Part shown: positions 1-6,829 of the stretch, piece after piece | Position numbering within the stretch: position 1 is the stretch's first letter | How the letters are laid out: each line of letters opens with the position of its first letter | Position numbers and translations under genes: made by a program | Origin: Dehalococcoidia bacterium UBA1332 | GTDB taxonomy: Bacteria; Chloroflexota; Dehalococcoidia; Lucifugimonadales; Lucifugimonadaceae | Direction of reading: 5' to 3' | DNA: 18,820 nt | NCBI GenBank assembly: GCA_002306745.1 | Contig: DBSW01000198.1 | Span: 41,306 to 60,125, forward strand | The notes under the pieces: model-generated | The model's input: the letters and a program-made list of their open reading frames with translations, nothing else | Database searches by the model: none | Told to the model about the DNA's origin: nothing

Positions 1-12
1 ACACGCCCCCAT

Positions 13-516
13 CTATGTGTGGATAACTTCTAACGTTTTTGTGATCTCAATACTGGAGTGAATACTCTTATAAACGGGACATGAGTTAGGATGCAGGTCG
101 AACGCTCGCTGTATTGCCGATTCTTTCTCAGTAAAAAGATTTACATCAACTCTCAAGATGTAATTCACATGAATCCTCTTAATTACGAGAACGCCACTTT
201 CTTTTTCAAGCTCTCCAATAGAATCACTACAAAGCAAGCCGTCACTGGCTGAAATTCCGCGGGCCTCAAGGGCACCACCAAACGTTCCGGTCATTCAGCC
301 AGCTGCAGAAGCGACTAAATAATCAAGGGTAGTGGTATACGGTTCGAATATCTTGTTGTCCACTCCATAGTGTTCGGCAACTTCTGAATGAACGCCGAGC
401 ATAACGGGACCGTCATGTGAAGGAACATATGCCTTGCGAATAGGGCCTTTGATACGCTCGATTCTTACTTTGGATCGATACGCGACCTTATCTATAGATT
501 GGTCAGAATTAACCAT
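13..516 (-). CDS. OsmC-family redox protein, putative selenoprotein (in-frame TGA read as selenocysteine)
   Basis: Read as one frame this is 167 residues: 73 before a TGA at 295-297, one residue at the TGA, and 93 after it. OsmC-family proteins reduce peroxides with a pair of conserved cysteines. The first lies in a G-C-(L/M)-T-G-T type segment at the start of the central helix. Here the text around the stop reads SAAG-[TGA]-MTGTFGGALEARGI, so the TGA falls on that cysteine (residue 74). The second cysteine is intact in the NSCPVYKSI segment near the C-terminus. An AGAGGA Shine-Dalgarno (523-528) sits 6 bases before the ATG at 514-516. The ATG directly after the TGA has no ribosome site of its own. 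It is the last gene of a minus-strand run, 57 bp after uxuA. Alternatives are a nonsense-mutated pseudogene or a sequencing error (TGC or TGT to TGA). I favour Sec because of the exact position. Confidence 0.8.
259..278 (-). promoter_or_regulatory. SECIS-like hairpin downstream of the TGA
   Basis: In the mRNA, counting the U of UGA as 1, bases 20-23 (GUGG) pair with 36-39 (CCGC, with one U-G wobble). U24 is bulged, bases 25-27 (GCC) pair with 33-35 (GGC), and the loop is CUUGA (28-32). A single bulged U three base pairs below the apical loop is the geometry of the E. coli fdhF element bound by SelB. The loop begins 25 nt after the UGA codon, inside the usual bacterial range. Against it, the loop lacks the usual G near its 5' side, and I folded it by eye only. 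Confidence 0.45.
295..297 (-). other. In-frame TGA, candidate selenocysteine codon
   Basis: This TGA is in the same frame as the coding sequence on both sides. It replaces the codon of the first conserved OsmC cysteine, and the following codon is ATG. It is the only in-frame stop that splits a recognisable gene in the window. No sel genes are in view, so decoding capacity has to come from elsewhere in the genome. Confidence 0.7.
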
Positions 517-573
517 TCAACATCCTCTTTTTTCTACACACAACACTTTCTAGTTTAGATGTTAATGTGAGAT

Positions 574-1596
574 CTACCACTTATCTATCTTGGGGCCCTT
601 GGTAACCCAAGCCTGTTTTCGTGGTTCATTAATCATTTGCAATAGACCTGTAATATACCCATAACAGAAGGCAAAAGCAGTTCCCTGAGGATCATCGCCG
701 CTAATCCAAGGTACATGGTCTGGCATCAACATGTACTTGTAACCGACTTCTTGGTAAACCTTAATAATCTCTGAAAAGTCGATACTGCCCTCGTCAGGAA
801 AAGCTTCCATAAAATCAAGCTTATGCCCTCTAATATTCCTAAAATGAACGTTAAAAATCTTGTCGCGTGTTCCGAACCACCGAATTACATCAGCGATCTC
901 TTCCCCAGGGTCATCGAGCATTTCAGTGACTGTACCCTGACAAAAGTTTAATCCGTGGTAAGGACTCTCATGCATCTGTACGAACTTCTTCAGACCATCA
1001 ACCGTACCCAAAACACGAGTTACACCCATGTATCCATCTGGCGTGTATGGATCATGGGGATGACAGGCAAGACGAACCTTGGCATCCTCGGCAGCTGGCA
1101 CAACACGCTCTAAAAAGTAATCAATCCTATCCCAGAACTCGTCAACGCTAACTTCACCAGCAATCGTAGGTGGATCATCAGGATTCATTTTCGACCACCT
1201 AAAGGTCGAATTGGAGGATCCACCACGGCCTTCTTCACGTTCAGAACGCGGTATACCGATGATGTTCATATTGTATTTGACTGCAGGGATTCCAACCTCA
1301 CTACACATCCGGATAATATTCTGAATAGATTCAATCTCTCGATCTCGTTCAGGACTAATGCCCTGCATGATGTGTGGAGATTGCGACTTATCTAAAACTG
1401 AAGATGAAAGTGGAATCTGGACCATATCAAGCTCTATTCCATAAGAATTAACTTTTTCGCGGTGACGCTTGAGGTCGTCAAGAGTCCAGTCATGTGGATT
1501 TCCTGGAGGATCCGAGCATACATTTACTACACCGAGTTGAGCCCATTGTTCAAAATCTGCGTCGTTTCGTGCAGATACTTGTGTTCCAACGTACAT
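574..1596 (-). CDS. uxuA: D-mannonate dehydratase family protein (UxuA-like)
   Basis: UxuA removes water from D-mannonate to give 2-keto-3-deoxygluconate in hexuronate breakdown. It is a cytoplasmic metal-dependent enzyme with a xylose-isomerase-like TIM barrel. The 340 residues carry the family landmarks in order: HPHDPYTP (about 179-186), NFCQGT (C219), FNVHFRNIRG (H251), LMPDHVPW (D293) and FAFCYGYI near 308-315. The H, C, H and D residues match the expected metal ligands. The length fits the shorter UxuA type (E. coli UxuA is near 394 residues). A GGAGGA Shine-Dalgarno (1604-1609) lies 7 bases before the ATG. It follows glpK by 141 bp and precedes the OsmC gene by 57 bp on the same strand. 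No uronate isomerase or KDG kinase is in view, so the exact substrate (mannonate or another aldonic acid) is inferred. Confidence 0.85.
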   Translation of the reverse strand: MYVGTQVSARNDADFEQWAQLGVVNVCSDPPGNPHDWTLDDLKRHREKVNSYGIELDMVQIPLSSSVLDKSQSPHIMQGISPERDREIESIQNIIRMCSEVGIPAVKYNMNIIGIPRSEREEGRGGSSNSTFRWSKMNPDDPPTIAGEVSVDEFWDRIDYFLERVVPAAEDAKVRLACHPHDPYTPDGYMGVTRVLGTVDGLKKFVQMHESPYHGLNFCQGTVTEMLDDPGEEIADVIRWFGTRDKIFNVHFRNIRGHKLDFMEAFPDEGSIDFSEIIKVYQEVGYKYMLMPDHVPWISGDDPQGTAFAFCYGYITGLLQMINEPRKQAWVTKGPKIDKW

Positions 1597-1737
1597 TTAT
1601 TGATCCTCCACAAAAAACTTTCGTCCGTATGTAAACATGCGGAAGGGTAGCACCTTGGTAAAGAATAGGTGAATATTTCAGCCCACATAATCTTGAACTT
1701 TTAACCTATAGAACCATAAATCATCGGCATTACACTC

Positions 1738-3243
1738 CTACAGGATACTAGTCTCCACCTGGCGAACCGCTTCTAACCAACCGGAATATAACGACATACG
1801 CTCAGATTCACTCATAACAGGTTCGTAAACTGCCGAAGCTTTCCAAAGACTAGCTATTTCTTTTTCAGACTGCCAAAGCCCAACGGAACGACCTGCAAGG
1901 AACGCTACTCCCAGTGCTGTAGTTTCAGTCACACCAGCGACTTCAACAACACGATCGAGAATGTCTGCCTGAAACTGCATCACGAACGGATTATCACTCT
2001 GTCCACCATCAGCCTTTAGGGATTGTGTAGACCTATGGCGTCCCGCTTCCATTGAATCTACGACATCCTTCACCTGATATGCGGTAGATTCCAGCGCTGC
2101 TCGAACAATGTGGTTACGATCCGTTCCTCGTGTTAAACCTGTAATCATTCCAGTCGCATCAGGTCGCCAGTGAGGGGCACCCAAACCAACAAAAGCAGGG
2201 ACGAAATAAACTCCTTCATTAGAACCTGCAGATTGAGCCATATTACCTGTTTCGGATGCGTTAGAAATGACACCTAAACCGTCTCGCAACCACTGAACAG
2301 TCGCTCCGGTCACAAATACAGACCCTTCTATCGCATAAGTCTTTTTACTCCCCACGGTATAACCAAGAGTTGCCAACAAGCCTGCTTCATTTAATCCCGA
2401 GGAGCGAGATGGCACAGACGAGCCTCTGTTTGCTAAGACAAATGCGCCTGTACCATAAGTACACTTAAGGTCTCCATTTTTGAAGCACACTTGCCCATAT
2501 AAGGCTGCATGTTGATCTCCAGCCATTGCAGTTATCGGTATCTCAGCACCAAATATTGACTTATCTGTGACTCCAAAATCACCGGCACTAGGCTTCACTT
2601 CAGGAAGCATATTTTCTGGAACATTAAACAATCGCAACATTTCACGATCCCATTGGAGATCGTGAAGATTCAATAGCATAGTCCGAGAAGCATTGGATGA
2701 ATCCGTGGCATGCAGGCCTCCAGAAGTAAGATTCCAAAGTAACCATGAATCTATCGTCCCAAAACACAACTCCCCGTTCTCTGCACGAAGTTGTCCATTT
2801 GGAATCGTGTTAAGTATCCACATCAACTTTGTAGCTGAGAAATATGGATCTACCAATAAGCCTGTGATTTTTCGAATGTTTTCCGAGTGTTCAGTTTTGC
2901 GGATATCGCTACATATTTCGGATGTACGTCTATCCTGCCAGACAATTGCGTTTGCAACTGGACGTCCAGTATCACGTTCCCACACCAATGTAGTCTCACG
3001 TTGATTGGTTATACCGATAGCAGCAACATCTTCGGGGGCAATTTGTGCGCGACTAATTGCCTGCCTAACAACATTTACGACTGCTTCGGCAATTTCTACA
3101 GGGTCATGTTCAACCCACCCTCGCTGAGGAAAATACTGATTTAACTCGACTTGCGCGGAGGACACCGAATTTGCATAAGAATCGAAAAGTATGGCGCGAG
3201 TAGAAGTAGTGCCCTGATCAATAGCAAGTACATGATCTGGCAT
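1738..3243 (-). CDS. glpK: Glycerol kinase
   Basis: This is a FGGY-family kinase that phosphorylates glycerol with ATP to sn-glycerol 3-phosphate. At 501 residues it is almost exactly the length of E. coli GlpK (502). The N-terminal ATPase motif AIDQGTTSTRA is at 7-17. Glycerol-binding residues are all present: R82 and E83 in NQRETT, Y134 in DPYFSATK, and D243 in AGDQHAALYG. The nucleotide-binding TYGTG motif (262-266) and the C-terminal ADGGQSDNPF segment (411-420) are also present. The start is an ATG with only a weak AAGG about 13 bases upstream. It lies between an aldo/keto reductase (82 bp upstream) and uxuA on the same strand. No glycerol facilitator or glycerol-3-phosphate dehydrogenase is adjacent, so the partner steps must be encoded elsewhere. 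Confidence 0.96.
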   Translation of the reverse strand: MPDHVLAIDQGTTSTRAILFDSYANSVSSAQVELNQYFPQRGWVEHDPVEIAEAVVNVVRQAISRAQIAPEDVAAIGITNQRETTLVWERDTGRPVANAIVWQDRRTSEICSDIRKTEHSENIRKITGLLVDPYFSATKLMWILNTIPNGQLRAENGELCFGTIDSWLLWNLTSGGLHATDSSNASRTMLLNLHDLQWDREMLRLFNVPENMLPEVKPSAGDFGVTDKSIFGAEIPITAMAGDQHAALYGQVCFKNGDLKCTYGTGAFVLANRGSSVPSRSSGLNEAGLLATLGYTVGSKKTYAIEGSVFVTGATVQWLRDGLGVISNASETGNMAQSAGSNEGVYFVPAFVGLGAPHWRPDATGMITGLTRGTDRNHIVRAALESTAYQVKDVVDSMEAGRHRSTQSLKADGGQSDNPFVMQFQADILDRVVEVAGVTETTALGVAFLAGRSVGLWQSEKEIASLWKASAVYEPVMSESERMSLYSGWLEAVRQVETSIL

Positions 3244-3325
3244 GAATTGACTGCCTACCTTTTCGACAAAATAGGGGCTGTGGCATTTAAGAGGTCATAA
3301 TAAAAACAAATAATCTCATTGCAAA

Positions 3326-4264
3326 TTATATAGAGAGTATTCCATCCAGCTGTCCCATCTCGCCGACCGTAAGTTCCCATCCGGATGCACGTGCGTTCTG
3401 TTGGACCTGTTGAGGTGTACTAGCACCCGCAATCACTGATCCCACCGAAGCCCTTCCCAAAAGCCATGCAAAAGCCAATTCAACCATCGAACGACCGCTA
3501 TTCTGAACAAACAATTCAAGTCTGTCCAAAATGTCAAAGTTCTTCTCTGACAACCGCCTCTTCTGAGCATCTGGGGTCAACGCTAGCCGGGTATTTGGTG
3601 GGACCATTGCATCTCTTCGATATTTACCAGTAAGAAATCCATGAGCAAGAGGAAAATACGGCAGCGTTCCAAGTCCAAATTTCTCAGACACCGGCAGCAC
3701 AGAGCGCTCCACGCCTCTCTCTAACATCGAATACTCAGGCTGTGATGAAATAAATTGAGTAAAACCGTTATGTACAGCTGTCCAATGAGCATCCGCTATT
3801 CGCCAAGAATCAAAATTCGAAAGCCCGATATATCGTACTTTGCCTTGACGAACTACATCGTCTAGAGCTCTGAGGGTTTCGTCTATAGGAGTTTCAGGAT
3901 CTTGTTGATGCATCTGGTAAAGATCAATGTGGTCGGTCTGCAATCGCCTGAGTGACCCCTCCAACGAATCCATAATATGCTTACGCGATCCGCCTTTACC
4001 ATGTGGCCCTTCTTCCCACAACATTCCAAACTTAGTTGCGATCAATACTTCGTCTCTTCTATCGACCAGAGAACGCCCAATGATCTCTTCAGAATTTCCA
4101 TGTGAATATATGTTCGCAGTATCAATAAAATTTATACCTTCATCGAGAGCCGTAAATATGACCTCGCGAGCCTCCTTAAACTCCATTCGCCCACCAAAAT
4201 TATTAGTGCCAAGACCAATAACACTAACTTCAAGGCCAGAGTTGCCAAGGTGACGATATTGCAT
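3326..4264 (-). CDS. Aldo/keto reductase
   Basis: This is an NAD(P)H-dependent oxidoreductase of the AKR superfamily with a TIM-barrel fold, predicted cytoplasmic, 312 residues. The catalytic tetrad is visible as D48, Y53, K78 and H119 (segments NFIDTANIYS, IATKFG and LYQMHQQDP). The NADP-binding C-terminal segment VGSVIAGASTPQQVQQN follows. I start at the ATG at 4262-4264, giving the canonical AKR N-terminus MQYRHLGNSGLEV with a GGGGG run just upstream. An ATG six codons earlier (4280-4282) is possible but has no ribosome site. It resembles the AKRs that act on sugars and their lactones. With glpK and uxuA behind it, polyol or sugar-acid oxidoreduction is a reasonable inference, but the substrate cannot be read from the sequence. 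Confidence 0.92.
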   Translation of the reverse strand: MQYRHLGNSGLEVSVIGLGTNNFGGRMEFKEAREVIFTALDEGINFIDTANIYSHGNSEEIIGRSLVDRRDEVLIATKFGMLWEEGPHGKGGSRKHIMDSLEGSLRRLQTDHIDLYQMHQQDPETPIDETLRALDDVVRQGKVRYIGLSNFDSWRIADAHWTAVHNGFTQFISSQPEYSMLERGVERSVLPVSEKFGLGTLPYFPLAHGFLTGKYRRDAMVPPNTRLALTPDAQKRRLSEKNFDILDRLELFVQNSGRSMVELAFAWLLGRASVGSVIAGASTPQQVQQNARASGWELTVGEMGQLDGILSI

Positions 4265-4318
4265 GTCCTTGCCCCCATTCATTAGAAATTTTTACGGCAT
4301 TTATCCTGTAACTAAATG

Positions 4319-4347
4319 ATTATATTAGTCACGCATAAAGAGCGATA
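4319..4347 (-). promoter_or_regulatory. Candidate sigma70-type promoter for the aldo/keto reductase gene run
   Basis: On the minus strand a perfect TATAAT lies at 4319-4324, with a weak -35 (about 3 of 6 matches) near 4342-4347. It would give a 5' leader of roughly 48 nt to the ATG at 4264. It may drive the whole aldo/keto reductase-glpK-uxuA-osmC run, although the 82-141 bp gaps leave room for internal promoters. Confidence 0.4.
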
Positions 4348-4372
4348 AATCAACTATCGTAACTACAACTAA

Positions 4373-4400
4373 TTGCCGTCAGGTGTTTAAAACATATACT
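4373..4400 (+). promoter_or_regulatory. Sigma70-type promoter of the orphan membrane protein
   Basis: A -35 TTGCCG (4373-4378), a 16-base spacer and a -10 TATACT (4395-4400) are followed by an ATG only 13 bases after the -10. The predicted 5' leader is about 7 nt, too short for a Shine-Dalgarno site, so initiation would be leaderless or nearly so. Confidence 0.5.
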
Positions 4401-4413
4401 GGCATTTCTAGCC

Positions 4414-4956
4414 ATGACCACTGAACAAATCGTTATAGGATTAATCAGAGTCGTAGGATCTCTTCCGGTCCTACGTTGGGCCTTCGCAGGTGCTTTGATA
4501 GCAATTGTGGTCGATTTCTCCGACCTTTTCTGGATGGGTGTACTAGATTTGGGAGGCTTAAGGAACTATCAGAGTTTCGATAAATTCGCCGACCTCATCT
4601 ACATGTTTACATTCCTGTGGGTAGCGAATAAGTGGACAAATACTGATCGATCAATAGCAATCTCATTATTCACTATACGCATGATCGGGTTCATTGCATT
4701 CGAAATTACACAAACTCGATCAATTTTACTTATATTCCCGAACGTATTTGAGTTTTGGTTTGTGTTCGTCGCGATTAGAAAACACTACTGGCCAAACTAT
4801 GAAATGACAAAGAAACTAGTAGCCCGATGGTTGATAATCTTGCTATTACTAAAACTCGGACAAGAATGGATATTACATGGCGGTAAATATCTTGACAGTT
4901 TCACTTTTTTTGAAGCAGTCGAAACGATTTGGAATTTCGTTAGATTCTGGGTTTAA
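4414..4956 (+). CDS. Hypothetical multi-pass membrane protein
   Basis: I do not recognise this 180-residue protein. It is strongly hydrophobic, with probable membrane segments at about 18-45, 58-73, 80-98, 103-121 and 136-154, so around five helices. Charged or polar stretches lie between them (NYQSFDKFAD, NKWTNTDRS, IRKHYWPNYEMTKK). It is rich in aromatic residues, notably Phe and Trp, and contains no cysteine. There is no signal peptide separate from the first helix and no catalytic motif I can name. The gene stands alone: the aldo/keto reductase run is divergent upstream and the GGT-family gene is convergent downstream. It has its own good promoter just before the ATG. A function should not be assigned from what is visible. 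Confidence 0.75.
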   Translation: MTTEQIVIGLIRVVGSLPVLRWAFAGALIAIVVDFSDLFWMGVLDLGGLRNYQSFDKFADLIYMFTFLWVANKWTNTDRSIAISLFTIRMIGFIAFEITQTRSILLIFPNVFEFWFVFVAIRKHYWPNYEMTKKLVARWLIILLLLKLGQEWILHGGKYLDSFTFFEAVETIWNFVRFWV

Positions 4957-5006
4957 ACCGTGAAAACAATATCGTAAAAGTAAACACTGGAATCAATACC
5001 CTATGC

Positions 5007-6722
5007 CTACCAGACCATTGCATCTCCCTCTCGCCTAGGGTCGGAGGCAGCGAACAAAGTACCATTCTCAATGTCGACCTGTATAGCTCCTTCACTACCA
5101 GCTCCACCCCAATCACCCATCAATTCAATACTATGACCTTTAGCCTTAACTGATTCAATTACATCCTCTCCTGCCCTATCTTCAATTTGAAGCGAATCGA
5201 AAGTTGGTCTCGGCTCAGCAGACGACATCCCTGCCTGAATGTGGGTCCAACGCGGACCATCAATCGCTTCTGCAACATTTAGTCCGTAGTCAAAAACACT
5301 GGTTACGACTTGAAAATTAGTTTGAACCTGTGTGTCTGCTCCTGGAGTGCCGCACACAAGCTCTAGTTGACCGCCTTCTTCTACTGGCTTTGAAAACACC
5401 ATCACTGGATTCATTGTGTGTCTAACTCGCTGTCCAGGGTTGAGAAAATCAATGTGATCGGGATCCAAGTGCCAGTAAGTCATGCGATTATTCATAAGAA
5501 TACCTGTTGTGCCAGCAATTTCACATGACCCGAACATAGTCTGAATACTCTGAAGTTCTCCAACTGCATTTCCCCACCGATCTACGATACAAAAGTGAGT
5601 GGTATCGGTTCCAGCTGCATGCAATCTACCACCTATCCGATGCTTTTTAGTTAAATCTGGAACACGATTGATAAAAACCCACGGATTGCCTTCGATCACA
5701 TCTTGCGCAGAACGCTCAATGCTAATCAAAGAAGCCCTTTCGGAAATATACTCAGAATTAAGCATCCCCTCTATCGGAACATCTACGAAATTGGGATCAG
5801 CAAGATAGGCTTCCCGATCAGCAAACGCAAGTTTCTTGGCCTCAACCATCAGATGTATAGATTCTGGCGTCATATAACGATAATGATCAGGGTCAAAGTA
5901 TTCGAATATCGCCAACTCTTGCAACAATACATGACCACTAGAATTTGGCGGAGCTTCATAAACGGTTCTACCGCGATAATTAATGGCAATAGGAGCTTGC
6001 CACTCAACCTTGTGACGCTTTAAATCTTCGTAAGTAAGTAATCCATCGTTTTCTTCAGAGTATCTGGCAATCTCTTCCGCTATATCACCTTCATAAAACG
6101 CGTCTCTACCATGTTCTGCGATCAACCTATATGTTCGGGCGAGATCTGGATTCCTTCGAATTTGACCAGGCCTAAGCCATTCTCCATTGGGAGAAAAAAC
6201 TGGACCGGAAGTCGCTGAAGTACGTAGAACGGAATGTTCTGACGCGATTTTCGACTGAAAATGTGAAACCGGGACACCATCCTCACACAATTCAATCGCC
6301 GGTTCCAGACAATGTGATAAAGGCAAAACACCGTATTTCTCATGCGCGCTGAGTAGAGCATCAACAATGCCAGGAACTGAAGTTCCGAGAATGCCGGTCA
6401 CAGGAATTCCATTCGGATATTTGTCAGCCGTCGCAGCTAACGGTGCAGCTCCTGTGCCATTAGCTACCTCTATTGACCGATTTTCAGCCATGTGAACCAT
6501 AACAAATCCGTCTCCACCTATGGAGGATCCTTGTGGTTCTGCTGGACCTAATGAAAACGCAACTGCAATCGCAGCATCAACTGCGTTTCCACCTTTATGA
6601 AGGATTCGCATCCCAGCTTGTGTTGCCATCGTGTGATTAGACACAATGGCGCCTTTACTACCTATTTTGGGGGGACGATATGCTTCGCCAACCATCCCAT
6701 GGGGAGAAATTTTACTATCCAT
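5007..6722 (-). CDS. Gamma-glutamyltransferase-family protein (Ntn hydrolase)
   Basis: The 571 residues have the GGT fold markers: SIGGDGFVMVH (67-77), EAPPNSSGHVLLQEL (256-270), the self-cleavage and nucleophile site DTTHFCIVDRWGNAV with T374, and the small-subunit segments NNRMTYW (411-417) and GTPGADTQVQ (458-467). Such proteins cut themselves before the nucleophilic Thr to form a large and a small subunit. There is no signal peptide, so it should be cytoplasmic, unlike classical periplasmic GGT. The segment ANGTGAAPLAA (88-98) aligns with the RExAP segment of true GGTs, so the Arg that binds the gamma-glutamyl carboxylate is absent. It is more likely an amidohydrolase of the HpxW/YwrD-like side of the family than a glutathione hydrolase. 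It ends a three-gene minus-strand run and has an inverted repeat over its ribosome site. Confidence 0.9.
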   Translation of the reverse strand: MDSKISPHGMVGEAYRPPKIGSKGAIVSNHTMATQAGMRILHKGGNAVDAAIAVAFSLGPAEPQGSSIGGDGFVMVHMAENRSIEVANGTGAAPLAATADKYPNGIPVTGILGTSVPGIVDALLSAHEKYGVLPLSHCLEPAIELCEDGVPVSHFQSKIASEHSVLRTSATSGPVFSPNGEWLRPGQIRRNPDLARTYRLIAEHGRDAFYEGDIAEEIARYSEENDGLLTYEDLKRHKVEWQAPIAINYRGRTVYEAPPNSSGHVLLQELAIFEYFDPDHYRYMTPESIHLMVEAKKLAFADREAYLADPNFVDVPIEGMLNSEYISERASLISIERSAQDVIEGNPWVFINRVPDLTKKHRIGGRLHAAGTDTTHFCIVDRWGNAVGELQSIQTMFGSCEIAGTTGILMNNRMTYWHLDPDHIDFLNPGQRVRHTMNPVMVFSKPVEEGGQLELVCGTPGADTQVQTNFQVVTSVFDYGLNVAEAIDGPRWTHIQAGMSSAEPRPTFDSLQIEDRAGEDVIESVKAKGHSIELMGDWGGAGSEGAIQVDIENGTLFAASDPRREGDAMVW

Positions 6723-6730
6723 AACAACAC

Positions 6731-6779
6731 AGAATCCTTGCTAATCAATACTTCCGTGGATCTAAGACATTAGGATTCT
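6731..6779 (-). promoter_or_regulatory. Inverted repeat that could mask the GGT-family ribosome site
   Basis: In the mRNA, AGAATCCT (6779-6772) is perfectly complementary to AGGATTCT (6738-6731). The stem can be continued by AAT with ATT after a small bulge. The 3' arm includes the AAGGA Shine-Dalgarno of the gene, which lies 12 bases before the ATG at 6722. A closed stem would hide it. This is read by eye, and regulation is an inference. Confidence 0.35.
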
Positions 6780-6829
6780 AGTACAAGCATTGAACAGTGA
6801 TACACACAAGTGAACGAAATAATTTGCCG

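Noticed and set aside
282..291. Hairpin ACC/GGT around 279-291 as the SECIS element
   Set aside because: Its loop would begin about 6 nt after the TGA, too close for a bacterial SECIS, and the stem relies on several G-U pairs.
13..294. A separate 93-codon gene starting at the ATG after the TGA
   Set aside because: It has no ribosome site, begins inside the OsmC core helix and is in the same frame as the upstream part. One gene read through the TGA explains both parts.
1651..1671. CACCT/AGGTG hairpin between glpK and uxuA as a terminator
   Set aside because: The stem is only 5 bp with an 11-base loop and no T-run follows on either strand.
5599..6023. Plus-strand open frames inside the GGT-family gene
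   Set aside because: They are antisense to a well-supported gene and show no motif or start signal.
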